This document shows, in pieces, positions 31,584 to 41,182 of a stretch of DNA of 64,000 bases. Location of the stretch: contig DATKHF010000001.1 in assembly GCA_035510355.1 (NCBI GenBank), positions 3,774 through 67,773 on the forward strand, written 5' to 3'. The notes beneath the pieces were generated by a model, which saw only the letters and a program-made list of their open reading frames with translations, was not told the origin of the DNA and searched no databases. The translations under genes and the position numbers were made by a program. This DNA comes from DATKHF01 sp035510355 (lineage in GTDB: Bacteria; Patescibacteriota; Saccharimonadia; Saccharimonadales; UBA4665). How positions within the stretch are numbered: the first letter of the stretch is position 1; each line of letters starts with the position of its first letter.

Positions 31584-34500
31584 TTAAGCTTCTGCGTCAA
31601 CGCTGTTAACAGCGGGTTCATCATTTAAGTGATGTGATGCGTAACCAGTGCCAACAGGGATTTTGCGCCCTAAGATAACGTTCTCTTTAAGGCCAAATAG
31701 ATGGTCAACTTTACCACTAGTAGCAGCACCGATAAGAACGCGGGTTGTATCTTGGAAACTAGCGGCACTTAGGAATGAATCGGTAGAAAGGCTAGCCTTT
31801 GTTATGCCGAGTAATAACTGCGTAAATTGAGAAGACTGCTTCTTGTCTTTCGCCAAGTTCTCATTAGCTTCAACTGCCGCGAGCTTACTGACTACATCGC
31901 CAGTTACGAAGTCGCTATCGCCCGGATCTTCAATCAGGACGCGGCTGAACATTTGACGAATGATAATTTCCAAGTGTTTGTCAGCAATGTTTTGCCCCTG
32001 GTTCGCGAAAATCTGAAGAATCTGGTTCATGATGTAGCGCTGTGTCGACTCAATACCTTGCAGGCGCATAAGATCATGTAAATTGATGGAACCATTTGTC
32101 AACCGCTGACCAGCAACAACTTTATCTTCATCCTTGATCAGAAGGTTCTTAAAGCCAGGAATCTCGTAGCGAAGGATGCTTTGCGCGCTTGGTGTAATGA
32201 TGACAGACTTCTTCGTCACTTCAGCCTTACCAGTTATTGGTGCGACAAGTGGGCCAGCTTCATCTTCTTGCGCGGCCAAAACGTCACCGATTGTAACGTC
32301 AGAGCCTGTAGCAATCTGCGGCGTGCGACCCTGGAGTGGCAGCTCAAAGCTTTTCTGTTTCTTAGTTGTAATTTGAACGACGTAGTGGTCGCCGTCTTCC
32401 CAAGTCTTAGCGGTACCGTCAATGTCTGCCAAGTAAGCCTGCCCCTTTGGAGCTCTAACTTCGAATAACTCCTCGATACGGTTTAGCCCCTCTGCCGTAT
32501 CATCGGCAACCAAGGCGCCTGAACGGTGCTTAGAGTCAAGACTCAGCTGCGTACCAGGCTCACCAATACTTTGAGCCGCAATCACGCCAATAGGGTGATG
32601 AGTATCAACAATATCCCCTGTTGCAGGATCAAGACCATATGACTTCTGCGGTACACCGCGAACGGCGTTGGCGCTCAGGACACTCATGATTTTAACACCA
32701 TCAAGTTTGGTATCTGCATCGATTTGCTCAGCGATATCGGGAGTTATGAGTTGGCCGCGCTTCACGAATTTGCCAATGGTCTCAGCCGCAAAACGGCCGA
32801 CTAAGCGTGATCCATACGTGACACCAATGACAGCAGCATCTTCGCGCATCATGGCAAATCCTTGATCCACAGCAGATTCGTCAATTGTAAATACATCTTG
32901 CGCGACGTCAACGAGGCGACGTGTTAGATAGCCGGCATCAGCTGTTTTAAGGGCGATGTCAATAACAGCTTTTCGAGTACCACGGGTAGCGGTAAAGTAT
33001 TCCAACTGTGTAAGACCCTGCGTGTAGCTAGACTTGACCGGCAACTCGATAGCCCGACTGGCCGCATCCTGCATAACCCCAAGCATACCCACACACATTT
33101 TCATCTGTGAAAGGTTACCACGAGCACCAGACGTCATCGCAATAGCCGTTGATATATCTTGACCAGCTAACTGCTTAGCCAATAATTCCTGGACTCGTGC
33201 TTCAATCTTTTGCCAGTTATCAACCGTTAGGCGATACCGTTCATCTTCTGTAATGAAACCTTGTTCATACTGATCGCTAATGGCCGCAGCGCGATCTTCG
33301 CCATCATTAATAGCGTCAGCACCACCGCTCACTTCTTGGAAATCACCCATTCCCATAGACAAACCCGATATGGTTGCATATCGGAAACCGAGATCTTTCA
33401 AGTCATCAGCAATTTCCGCAGCGCGGAGCTGACCATACGCTTGATAGACCTGCGCCATAACTTGCTGCAGGCGTTTCTTGGTCATTGCCTCGTCATAGAA
33501 AGGAAAATCTTCAGGGAAGAGTTCATTGAACAGTAAACGGCCCAGCGTTGTCGTGCGTAATTCTCCGCGGAAAGGAACACGAACACGGCTTTGTAACTGC
33601 ACGGCGCCAATGTCATAAGCCATAATGGCTTCCGATAAGTCGGCAAAAGCCTTAAGCTTATCTTTATTCGTAAACGGTCGTTCATATGTTAAATAGTAAC
33701 AACCCAGAACGATGTCTTGCTCAATATGTAAGATTGGTGAACCATCGGCTGGCTTTAGTAAGTTGCGGTTGGCAGCCATAATGTCACGGGCTTCTATTTG
33801 AGCAGCATCACTAAGCGGTAAGTGAACAGCCATTTGGTCTCCATCGAAGTCAGCATTAAAGCCTTTACAAACTAATGGGTGTAACTGAATGGCTCGACCC
33901 TCAATGAGTACTGGCTGGAACGCTTGGATACTGAGGCGGTGCAAACTTGGTGCCCGGTTCAGTAGAACGTACTTTCCTTTAATGACTTCATCGAGTGCAT
34001 CCCAAACTTCAACCTCATTGGTTTCAATCATCCGAGTAGCACTACGAATGTTATGAGCTTGCTCGCGGGCAATTAATTCACCGATCACGAAGGGCTTAAA
34101 GAGTTCAAGGGCCATCATCTTCGGTAGACCACACTCATTAATCTTTAGTTCTGGACCGGCAACAATAACTGAACGACCAGAATAGTCCACTCGTTTACCG
34201 AGAAGATTCTGTCGGAAACGGCCCTGCTTACCTTTGAGCATATCGCTCAAAGATTTTAGTCGGCGGCGCTGGCCAGTGGCGGCAACAGCTCGGCCACCAC
34301 GGGCATTATTGTTATCAATTAATGCGTCGACCGCTTCCTGAAGCATACGCTGTTCGTTGCGTCGAATAACTTCAGGTGCGTTAAGCTCAATCAATTTCTT
34401 CAAACGATTATTACGGTTAATCACTCGTCGATAAAGATCATTTAAGTCGGAGGTAGCAAATCGGCCACCAGTTAGCTGAACCATGGGTCGCAGGTCTGGG

Positions 34501-35405
34501 GGTATAACCGGCAAGACGCTGATACACATGGAGCTTGGTTCAATCCCAGCTCGCTGCATACCTTCAAGTAGACGAAGTCGCTTCATGATCTTCTTTTTGC
34601 GTTGACCTTTGGCAGCTTCAGCTTCAAGATTCAACTCGTCAATTAGCTTCACTAAATCAATTTCCTCAAGCAGATCTCTTAGGGCTGCACCACCCATGCC
34701 GACATGCACGAGATCGCGTAGTTCATCTGGTAGTGATCGGAATTCACCTTCATTGATTAGGTTAAACTTCTCAAGTCCAACTAACTGATCGCGAACTTGT
34801 TCGTGGGCAGCAGTTAGTTCTTCGAGTTCCTTGGTCTGTGCCTCTGCTAGAGCTTTAACGTTTGCATCCTTGGCCTGGGCTTCTTTTTCATAGCGCAGTT
34901 TGATAGCTTGCTTACCGGCTTCAAATTCTGCTTCACGATCCGCCAAAAGCTGATCACGCTTTGGCGTATCTACGCTTTTGATAATGTAGCTTGCAAAATA
35001 TGCGATTCGTTCGAGGTTTTTAACGGTCATCCCCAGTAACAAGCCAACAGCTGAAGGTGTGCCACGTAAAAACCATATATGTGCGACTGGCACGGCTAGT
35101 TGGATGTGCCCCATTCGTTCACGACGTACAATACTGCGGGTTACAAGCTCACCCTTTTTATCAACGGCAGCTTCACGACTTCGAACACCCTTGTACTTGG
35201 TATCATGAGGATTAATATCCTTGACTGGGCCAAAAATGCGTTCACAGAACAGTCCATCACGCTCTGGTTTTTGAGTACGATAATTAATCGTTTCAGGTTT
35301 TGTAACTTCGCCATAGCTCCAATCGAGAATATCGCTTGGGCTAGCCACTGCTAAACGTACAGCGTCAAAATCAGCTATATCTGTTCCGTATGAGTAATTT
35401 CGCAT
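31584..35405 (-). CDS. rpoC: RNA polymerase beta-prime subunit, both zinc sites missing
   Basis: This 1273-aa subunit carries the active-site Mg motif [12 protein letters not shown]. It also has the bridge- and trigger-loop region ([20 protein letters not shown]). The N-terminal zinc ribbon is lost. After [13 protein letters not shown] (about residues 51-63) the four ligand cysteines known from E. coli (C70, C72, C85, C88) are replaced by a cysteine-free stretch up to VRRERMGHI (about 92-100). The second zinc site (E. coli C814, C888, C895, C898) is also gone: the region reads IDESAVDQG near 842 and [14 protein letters not shown] near 910. It is shorter than E. coli (1407). It lies 4 bp after rpoB. 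Confidence 0.98.
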   Translation of the reverse strand: MRNYSYGTDIADFDAVRLAVASPSDILDWSYGEVTKPETINYRTQKPERDGLFCERIFGPVKDINPHDTKYKGVRSREAAVDKKGELVTRSIVRRERMGHIQLAVPVAHIWFLRGTPSAVGLLLGMTVKNLERIAYFASYIIKSVDTPKRDQLLADREAEFEAGKQAIKLRYEKEAQAKDANVKALAEAQTKELEELTAAHEQVRDQLVGLEKFNLINEGEFRSLPDELRDLVHVGMGGAALRDLLEEIDLVKLIDELNLEAEAAKGQRKKKIMKRLRLLEGMQRAGIEPSSMCISVLPVIPPDLRPMVQLTGGRFATSDLNDLYRRVINRNNRLKKLIELNAPEVIRRNEQRMLQEAVDALIDNNNARGGRAVAATGQRRRLKSLSDMLKGKQGRFRQNLLGKRVDYSGRSVIVAGPELKINECGLPKMMALELFKPFVIGELIAREQAHNIRSATRMIETNEVEVWDALDEVIKGKYVLLNRAPSLHRLSIQAFQPVLIEGRAIQLHPLVCKGFNADFDGDQMAVHLPLSDAAQIEARDIMAANRNLLKPADGSPILHIEQDIVLGCYYLTYERPFTNKDKLKAFADLSEAIMAYDIGAVQLQSRVRVPFRGELRTTTLGRLLFNELFPEDFPFYDEAMTKKRLQQVMAQVYQAYGQLRAAEIADDLKDLGFRYATISGLSMGMGDFQEVSGGADAINDGEDRAAAISDQYEQGFITEDERYRLTVDNWQKIEARVQELLAKQLAGQDISTAIAMTSGARGNLSQMKMCVGMLGVMQDAASRAIELPVKSSYTQGLTQLEYFTATRGTRKAVIDIALKTADAGYLTRRLVDVAQDVFTIDESAVDQGFAMMREDAAVIGVTYGSRLVGRFAAETIGKFVKRGQLITPDIAEQIDADTKLDGVKIMSVLSANAVRGVPQKSYGLDPATGDIVDTHHPIGVIAAQSIGEPGTQLSLDSKHRSGALVADDTAEGLNRIEELFEVRAPKGQAYLADIDGTAKTWEDGDHYVVQITTKKQKSFELPLQGRTPQIATGSDVTIGDVLAAQEDEAGPLVAPITGKAEVTKKSVIITPSAQSILRYEIPGFKNLLIKDEDKVVAGQRLTNGSINLHDLMRLQGIESTQRYIMNQILQIFANQGQNIADKHLEIIIRQMFSRVLIEDPGDSDFVTGDVVSKLAAVEANENLAKDKKQSSQFTQLLLGITKASLSTDSFLSAASFQDTTRVLIGAATSGKVDHLFGLKENVILGRKIPVGTGYASHHLNDEPAVNSVDAEA

Positions 35406-35409
35406 ACTT

Positions 35410-38400
35410 TTAGCCCTCCTCTTCCTTTACTTCAATAGGCACCGCCGGATCGGCAGCATCATCTGTAATATCACTGTCACTGGTGGTTATCGTAAAACCT
35501 TCATCCATAGCCAGATCAATGTCAGCAAATTCATCAACGCTTGTTGCATCTTCAGTCACATCGATATCTGATACTGTTGGCGCTGGGACCTCAACTTCTG
35601 CTATATGAGAAGCCTCATCTTTAATGTTGTCCGCGAGTACAGCTTCGGCGTCAACCAGCTGGTCAGAACTGACAAGATCAACCTTTAGGCCAAGCCCTTG
35701 CAGCTCTTTCACGAGCACATTAAAGCTTTCTGGTACCTTCGGTCCAACAATTTCGGTTCGTTTTATGATAGCTTCATACGCTTTACTGCGGCCGTAGACA
35801 TCATCAGATTTGATCGTCAACATCTCCTGCAACGTGCTGGCTGCGCCATACGCTTCGAGTGCCCAGACTTCCATTTCACCAAAACGCTGGCCACCGTTCT
35901 GAGCTTTTCCGCCAAGGGGCTGCTGCGTAACCATTGTGTATGGCCCCGTGCTGCGTGCATGAATCTTATCAGCAATCATGTGATTAAGCTTAATCATGTA
36001 CATACTGCCGACAGTCGTTCGCTCTTTGAAGGCTTCACCATTACGGCCATCGTACAACTGTTGTTTACCATCATCTGGTAAACCAGCCTCACTCAGCAAT
36101 GATTGAATTTTATCAACAGAGACACCATTAAATGCCGGGCTAGCAACTTTCATTCCAAGCGCCCGAGCCGCCATACCAAGGTGCGTCTCGAACAACTGGC
36201 CGACATTCATACGACTCGGTACACCAAGTGGGTTCAAAATAATATCCACTGGAGTGCCATCTTCCATGAATGGCATATCTTCAATCGGTAGAATACGGGC
36301 GATAACGCCTTTGTTACCGTGCCGTCCACCAAGCTTATCGCCTACTGCAATCTTGCGCATTTGGGCAACGAAAATTTGAATTTGTTCAAGTACACCAGCC
36401 TTTAATTCATGGCCATTCTCTTTATTAAATCGTTTAATACCAACGACTTTACCGTGCTTGCCATTACTCATGCGCTGTGATGTGTCTCGGACTTCTTTGG
36501 CTTTTTCGCCAAAAATAGCTCGGAGTAAGCGCTCCTCACTACTAAGCTCCTGCTCCCCCTTAGGTGTAATTTTACCAACGAGAATATCTCCAGGGTGAAC
36601 TTCAGCACCGATGTGAACAACACCGCTATCATCGAGATGCCGTAGACTCTCTTCGCTGACGTTTGGAATGTCACGAGTAACAATTTCAGGGCCTAGTTTC
36701 GTCTCGCGAACTTCGAGCATAAAGTCAACGATATTGATAGAGGTCAGTGTATCATCCTGTACAAGCCGGCGCGAAATGATAATTGCGTCTTCAAAGTTAT
36801 AGCCTGCCCATGGCATAAAGGCCACGACAAGGTCTTTGCCAAGTGCTAACTCGCCATTTTCAATACTCATTCCTTCTATTAATGTCTCGCCAGTTTTAAC
36901 TTTATCGCCAGCACTGACCACAACCTTTTGGTTAATGCTCGTTCCTTCGTTACTGCGGACAAAATGTTGCGGCTGATAGGTCTTGGTACCTTGCTGGTAT
37001 TTCACGACTACTTCATCAGCTGTGGCTTTAGTGACTTCACCATTTGCTTCGGCGGTTATGAGCTGGCCAGTATTTGTGGCTGAAGCATGTTCAGTACCGG
37101 TTCCAACAATCGGAGCCTCAGGCATAATAAGCGGCACAGCTTGCCGCTGCTGGTTACTACCCATAAGCGCACGGTATACGTAATCTTTCTCAACGAAAGG
37201 AATAAGTCCAGCCGAGGAGCCAATAATTTGATTGCGTGCCGCATCCATATGCGTAACCTCGTTGGCATCAACTTCACCTGACTGCAAATAACGTCGAGCA
37301 CTGACACGTTCAGTATTAAAATGGCCATCAGCATCAAGATCTTCACCGGCACTGGCGATGACAGCTGATTCTTCGGCCGCTGCATCAAGATAGATAATAT
37401 CGGTAGTCGCCAAGGCTTTGACAGGCCAGGTTACTTGATCTTTCACAGCTGCGAGGCTTTTGGCGTCACTAGCTGAAATCTTATGACCAGCCTTAACAAT
37501 AACTTTACCTTTAGCATCAACGAGATCAATTCCGGCGATATGTCCGACAGCATCTTTAGCTGTTACCGCATTAATCACTTTACGATAGGGTGTCTCAATG
37601 AAGCCGTACTCATTAATACGCGCATAATTAGCTAAGTTCAACACGAGACCAACATTAGCGCCTTCTGGTGTTTCAACAGCACAAATTCGACCATAGTGAG
37701 TAGCATGAGCGTCGCGAACCTCGAAACCAGCGCGCTCACGACTTAGACCGCCAGGACCCATAGAACTTAAACGGCGTTTGTGAGCTAGCTCAGATAACGG
37801 ATTAATCTGATCCATGAATTGGCTAAGCTGAGAGCTAGCAAAAAACTCGCGGACAGCAGCGACTACTGGACGAGCATTAATAAGCTGGCCAGGTGAAACC
37901 GTCTCAATTTCACTCATACTCATACGGTCTTTGGTGTTACGCTCCATGCGCAGCAAACCAATTCGGAACTGACGTTGCACGAGCTCGCCAACCAGTTTAA
38001 CTCGGCGGTTCGCTAGTGAGTCAATGTCATCAGCTGGTTCTTGCGTATTATTCAGTCGAATAATCTCGGCTATGATGGCAGTAAGATCTTCAAGTCGCAT
38101 CGCGCGATTAGCCATAGTGTTCGGTACATTAAGATCTAGGCGCTTATTAATTTTGTAGCGACCAACGCGGCTGAAGTCGAAACGCTTAAAGTTATAAAAC
38201 ATGTTTTCAATCAAACTACGAGCATTCTCGACAGTCGCAAGATCGCCAGGTCGAAGACGACGATAGACTTCAATCAGAGCTTCATTCTGGCCCCGAGCTG
38301 GATCTTTGTCGAGAGTCGCGTTGATATAGTTATGCTTGCCTTGGTCAACGTGTTGGAAAGCGCTACGAATTTGAGCTTCGGGCATGCCGAGAGCACGTAG

Positions 38401-39003
38401 CAGCGTTGTAACAGGAATTTTTCGTTTGCGGTCAATCTTTACATACAGCACACCAGCAGCAGCGGTTTCAAACTCCAGCCACGCACCACGACCGGGGATA
38501 ACTTTGGCACCGTATAAATTAGTCGTGCCATGCTGATCAGATGTGAAGAATACGCCACTGCTGCGGATTAGTTGACTAACGACCACCCGTTCAGCACCAT
38601 TAATAACAAATGTACCGCGATCAGTCATCCACGGATAATCACCAAGATAAATCTCTTGTTCTTTAACTTCGCCAGTTACTTTATTAGTCAGTACGACAGT
38701 TGCTTTCAATGGGGCTTCATAACTGACATTGTTCTCATGGGCTTCTGCCTCAGTTAACTTGGGAGCCTCAAAACGGGGGTCCTTCAAGCTCAAGCTGAGC
38801 TTCGTGCCAGTGTAGTCCTCAATCGGACTAATTTCTTCGAGAAGTTCGTGTAAACCCTCACTAATAAACCATTCGAACGATTTATTCTGATGGTTGACTA
38901 GATTTGGTAGATCTATTACTCCAGCAGCATCCGTGAAATAGGTGCGCCCTGATTTGCTAGTAGTTGTAGTATTTGTCTTCGACGTAGTGGTGCTCTTTGC
39001 CAT
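35410..39003 (-). CDS. rpoB: RNA polymerase beta subunit
   Basis: This 1197-aa catalytic subunit has the rifampicin-pocket segment SQLSQFMDQINPLSELAHKR, then RLSSMGPGGLSRERAGFEV, with the wild-type His and Ser at the usual resistance positions. The Asn in DQNNP is Ile. Other motifs are GDKLGGRHGNKGVIARI and MNVGQLFETHLG. An acidic tail of about 60 residues (DIDVTEDATSVDEFADIDLA) follows the core. The long leader (about 185 nt) holds a strong hairpin at 39030-39069. rplKAJL is not upstream. GGGGG before the ATG is the ribosome-binding site. Confidence 0.98.
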   Translation of the reverse strand: MAKSTTTSKTNTTTTSKSGRTYFTDAAGVIDLPNLVNHQNKSFEWFISEGLHELLEEISPIEDYTGTKLSLSLKDPRFEAPKLTEAEAHENNVSYEAPLKATVVLTNKVTGEVKEQEIYLGDYPWMTDRGTFVINGAERVVVSQLIRSSGVFFTSDQHGTTNLYGAKVIPGRGAWLEFETAAAGVLYVKIDRKRKIPVTTLLRALGMPEAQIRSAFQHVDQGKHNYINATLDKDPARGQNEALIEVYRRLRPGDLATVENARSLIENMFYNFKRFDFSRVGRYKINKRLDLNVPNTMANRAMRLEDLTAIIAEIIRLNNTQEPADDIDSLANRRVKLVGELVQRQFRIGLLRMERNTKDRMSMSEIETVSPGQLINARPVVAAVREFFASSQLSQFMDQINPLSELAHKRRLSSMGPGGLSRERAGFEVRDAHATHYGRICAVETPEGANVGLVLNLANYARINEYGFIETPYRKVINAVTAKDAVGHIAGIDLVDAKGKVIVKAGHKISASDAKSLAAVKDQVTWPVKALATTDIIYLDAAAEESAVIASAGEDLDADGHFNTERVSARRYLQSGEVDANEVTHMDAARNQIIGSSAGLIPFVEKDYVYRALMGSNQQRQAVPLIMPEAPIVGTGTEHASATNTGQLITAEANGEVTKATADEVVVKYQQGTKTYQPQHFVRSNEGTSINQKVVVSAGDKVKTGETLIEGMSIENGELALGKDLVVAFMPWAGYNFEDAIIISRRLVQDDTLTSINIVDFMLEVRETKLGPEIVTRDIPNVSEESLRHLDDSGVVHIGAEVHPGDILVGKITPKGEQELSSEERLLRAIFGEKAKEVRDTSQRMSNGKHGKVVGIKRFNKENGHELKAGVLEQIQIFVAQMRKIAVGDKLGGRHGNKGVIARILPIEDMPFMEDGTPVDIILNPLGVPSRMNVGQLFETHLGMAARALGMKVASPAFNGVSVDKIQSLLSEAGLPDDGKQQLYDGRNGEAFKERTTVGSMYMIKLNHMIADKIHARSTGPYTMVTQQPLGGKAQNGGQRFGEMEVWALEAYGAASTLQEMLTIKSDDVYGRSKAYEAIIKRTEIVGPKVPESFNVLVKELQGLGLKVDLVSSDQLVDAEAVLADNIKDEASHIAEVEVPAPTVSDIDVTEDATSVDEFADIDLAMDEGFTITTSDSDITDDAADPAVPIEVKEEEG

Positions 39004-39029
39004 ATTTAGCAGTATTCCCCCTGTTAAAT

Positions 39030-39069
39030 TATAAGGCTTCGTAGCGTAGTTAAATACGACAGCCTTATA
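39030..39069 (-). promoter_or_regulatory. Strong hairpin in the rpoB leader
   Basis: TATAAGGCT (39030-39038) pairs perfectly with AGCCTTATA (39061-39069). An inner TCGTA (39039-39043) pairs with TACGA (39055-39059), leaving one bulged base, for a 14-bp stem. It has no T-tract on the transcribed strand, so it is not a terminator. It ends about 10 nt before the purine-rich ribosome-binding site. Confidence 0.6.
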
Positions 39070-39188
39070 TAATAATCGTTAATAATGGTTGTTGTGTTAT
39101 TTGCGCGCGAAGGATACTAAGTGGCCGTTTTGGGTGCAATTTTGATACAAACATAGCACTGCCCGACTTATACTACTTCTTGTATTCT

Positions 39189-39217
39189 AGTCTGAACGCC
39201 CAAACCTAAATTGTCAA
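39189..39217 (-). promoter_or_regulatory. Possible rpoB promoter
   Basis: TTGACA (39217-39212), 17-bp spacer, CAGACT (39194-39189). The -35 is perfect but the -10 is weak; an alternative -10 (TATAAG) lies further downstream. The region between 39003 and 39234 otherwise contains only the leader. Confidence 0.45.
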
Positions 39218-39233
39218 GTTTTTTAGTCGAAAC

Positions 39234-39986
39234 TTAGGCTGGCATATTTTTATGCGCTGTTTCTAGTGCTTCGCGCAGCCCAGGCAATGTCCATATATTC
39301 ATTCTCATTTGCAACACGGGTGCTGTCCAGGTTTCTTCTTCTGCAAGCCTTGCATCTGGCCCAAATGTTGCTTTTTCCTCTATCTCAATCTCTCCACGAA
39401 GGTGTAGATTGGGATGATCGGCACTATAACGATTAGGTTGCATACTCCACCTTCCGAGATGATTTCGAAGTGCCTTCTCTTCAACATAAGGGCGCCATGA
39501 AGCTGTACGGCCTGCTTTAACACCCTCAAGCATTAAAGCAACAAGAACCGGAATAACATATCCATTCTCCTTATCGTGGATATATTCGCTGAAAGCCAGA
39601 TAGTCTTTGGACAGAAATGGTTGGACCGGAAGTTTCAGTTTAGCCGTACGTTCTGCTTCTCCTAACACCCCAGGCAACGTGCTTGATACTTCGTCATAGC
39701 CATGCACTAAAGCAACAATTCTACTGGTGTCTTGGTTCACAGCAACTGCAACCCGCGGGTTAACACGGAGGGTTCCGTGTCGAGCCACAGTATCGGGGCG
39801 AGACCAGGAACTTACAGTTAAACGTCCAACGAAATATTCAACTTCCTCCGGTGTTCGATCCAATTCCTCAGCATAGAAATCAGCGCGGAGCGGTTGAATC
39901 TCACCAGTAAATCGGGCAGCAATAGCGGTAGGCTCTGTGAGCCAAAACCGAAGTCCTTCAACATTAATATCAGCCGCCTCAGCCAT
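39234..39986 (-). CDS. 250-aa protein of unknown function
   Basis: I do not recognise a family. The product is soluble and mixed alpha/beta. It begins MAEAADINVEGLRFWLTEP, has EELDRTPEEVEYFVGRL near residue 40 and a central VIPVLVALMLEGVKAGRTAS. No cysteines, no membrane helix, no nucleotide-binding motif are visible. A purine-rich GGAGAA lies before the ATG. It separates rpoB from clpP on the same strand, with about 230 bp to rpoB, so it is probably a separate transcription unit. It shares style with the other unknowns in the cluster but no sequence. Confidence 0.65.
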   Translation of the reverse strand: MAEAADINVEGLRFWLTEPTAIAARFTGEIQPLRADFYAEELDRTPEEVEYFVGRLTVSSWSRPDTVARHGTLRVNPRVAVAVNQDTSRIVALVHGYDEVSSTLPGVLGEAERTAKLKLPVQPFLSKDYLAFSEYIHDKENGYVIPVLVALMLEGVKAGRTASWRPYVEEKALRNHLGRWSMQPNRYSADHPNLHLRGEIEIEEKATFGPDARLAEEETWTAPVLQMRMNIWTLPGLREALETAHKNMPA

Positions 39987-40036
39987 AGAAAACTTCTCCT
40001 GTTTTATTATATTATACTAGTACTTTGCAAGTTTAG

Positions 40037-40651
40037 CTACTTTGTCGCTTTTGGCAGATTGTTGATAACATCGTCCACGAGACCATATTTTTTAGCCTCA
40101 TCGGCAGTCATCCACTTATCACGTTCCATGTCCTGCTGGATCTTCTCAACTTTTTGACCTGTATTTTTGGCCATAATCTCATTTAAACGACGCTTTACAC
40201 GTAGTGATTCTTTAAGATCAATCTCCATGTCCGTCACTTTTCCACGAGTGCCACTCGATGGCTGGTGAATCATGGCAGTGGCGTTCGGCAGGATATAACG
40301 TTTGCCTTTGGCGCCTGAGCTCAGTAAGAAAGCAGCTGCTGATGCCTGTATGCCAATGCCGACAGTCTGAACGTCATTACTGACAAACTGCATAGTGTCA
40401 TAGATTGCTAGCGCATCATACACGCTACCGCCTGGACTGTTGATATAGAGAAAAATATCTTTTTTTGGATCTTCCGACTGTAAAAATAAGAGCTGAGCAA
40501 CAATAAGATTAGCAGTGGTCTCATTTACGTCGGTTCCAAGGAAAATAATGCGATCTTTTAGTAAACGGCTATATATATCGTAGGCCCGTTCAAAACGTCC
40601 TTCGCTTTCAATAACTGTTGGTATTAAAACTTGAGATGTTGGATTATTCAT
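40037..40651 (-). CDS. clpP: ATP-dependent Clp protease proteolytic subunit
   Basis: This 204-aa serine protease forms the tetradecameric chamber used by ClpC/ClpX. The catalytic triad is visible: Ser104 in QASAAAF, His129 in MIHQPSSG, Asp178 in ERDKW. Other motifs are [20 protein letters not shown] and the handle region. ATG 40651 is chosen because the promoter -10 box ends 7 nt before it; a longer frame would run through the promoter. A CIRCE operator overlaps the -35 box. ClpC at 60623-63115 has the same operator, so the partners are probably co-regulated by HrcA. Confidence 0.97.
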   Translation of the reverse strand: MNNPTSQVLIPTVIESEGRFERAYDIYSRLLKDRIIFLGTDVNETTANLIVAQLLFLQSEDPKKDIFLYINSPGGSVYDALAIYDTMQFVSNDVQTVGIGIQASAAAFLLSSGAKGKRYILPNATAMIHQPSSGTRGKVTDMEIDLKESLRVKRRLNEIMAKNTGQKVEKIQQDMERDKWMTADEAKKYGLVDDVINNLPKATK

Positions 40652-40658
40652 ACCATGG

Positions 40659-40687
40659 AGTATACGCACCAAATTGGCACTCGTCAA
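40659..40687 (-). promoter_or_regulatory. Promoter of clpP (leaderless)
   Basis: TTGACG (40687-40682), 17-bp spacer, TATACT (40664-40659). Exactly 7 nt separate the -10 box from the ATG. Confidence 0.85.
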
Positions 40688-40700
40688 GCCTGAGTGCTAA
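40674..40700. promoter_or_regulatory. CIRCE operator at clpP (HrcA site)
   Basis: TTGGCACTC, 9-bp spacer, GAGTGCTAA: eight of nine arm positions match the consensus TTAGCACTC-N9-GAGTGCTAA. It covers the clpP -35 box and the stop of the upstream gene. CIRCE is bound by the heat-shock repressor HrcA; hrcA is not in the window. Confidence 0.93.
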
Positions 40701-41182
40701 TTCAGGCTTTCTTCACCAATACCAAAAAATTGTAACTCTTGTAAATGCTGCACAGGCAGCCACATACGATTCATTTCTTCCATAACATATGAGCCCTCAG
40801 CTTTTCTTTTCACTACCAGCTCAAGGTACAAATCAGGTAAAGCTCCATATCGTGCAACGCCGTTACTGGTAACAATCTCATTCATAATTAATACGCCGTT
40901 CAGTTCACCGTACCCTTTAGTGGACACAATAGGTGACGTTGAATTAGGTCTTTCTTGGCCGGGCCTCTCAATGACAGCATAGTGCGTACGATATCCGACT
41001 AGCGTATCGGCCCAATCACTTAAGTGCTCGTTAATAAAACTCCACATAATATCCTGGCTTCTATAATCAGTGTTAAACTCTGCCATAGTCACCGTACGTA
41101 GCACGTCAGCCAACGTGTTACATTGGGATGGTGAGGGCACCGCAACGAGTTTAGCTGTTTTTTCTAGGTTAAGCTCCGACAT
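40697..41182 (-). CDS. 161-aa protein of unknown function between tig and clpP
   Basis: I do not recognise it. It is a soluble mixed protein with an N-terminal helix (MSELNLEKTAKLVAVPSPSQ), then DYRSQDIMWSFINEHLSDWA and a mostly beta C-terminal half containing PDLYLELVVKRKAEGS. It has one cysteine and no membrane segment. Its start overlaps tig by 14 bp, so it is translated with trigger factor. Its stop lies inside the CIRCE element of clpP. The placing with tig and clpP hints at protein quality control, which is inference only. Confidence 0.62.
   Translation of the reverse strand: MSELNLEKTAKLVAVPSPSQCNTLADVLRTVTMAEFNTDYRSQDIMWSFINEHLSDWADTLVGYRTHYAVIERPGQERPNSTSPIVSTKGYGELNGVLIMNEIVTSNGVARYGALPDLYLELVVKRKAEGSYVMEEMNRMWLPVQHLQELQFFGIGEESLN

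Noticed and set aside
31584..39003. Long antisense frames in rpoB and rpoC
   Set aside because: They are shadows of highly conserved coding sequence without ribosome-binding sites.
39189..39240. Terminator after the 250-aa unknown
   Set aside because: The CCTAA...TTAGG inverted repeat is AT-rich and has no T-tract on the transcribed strand.
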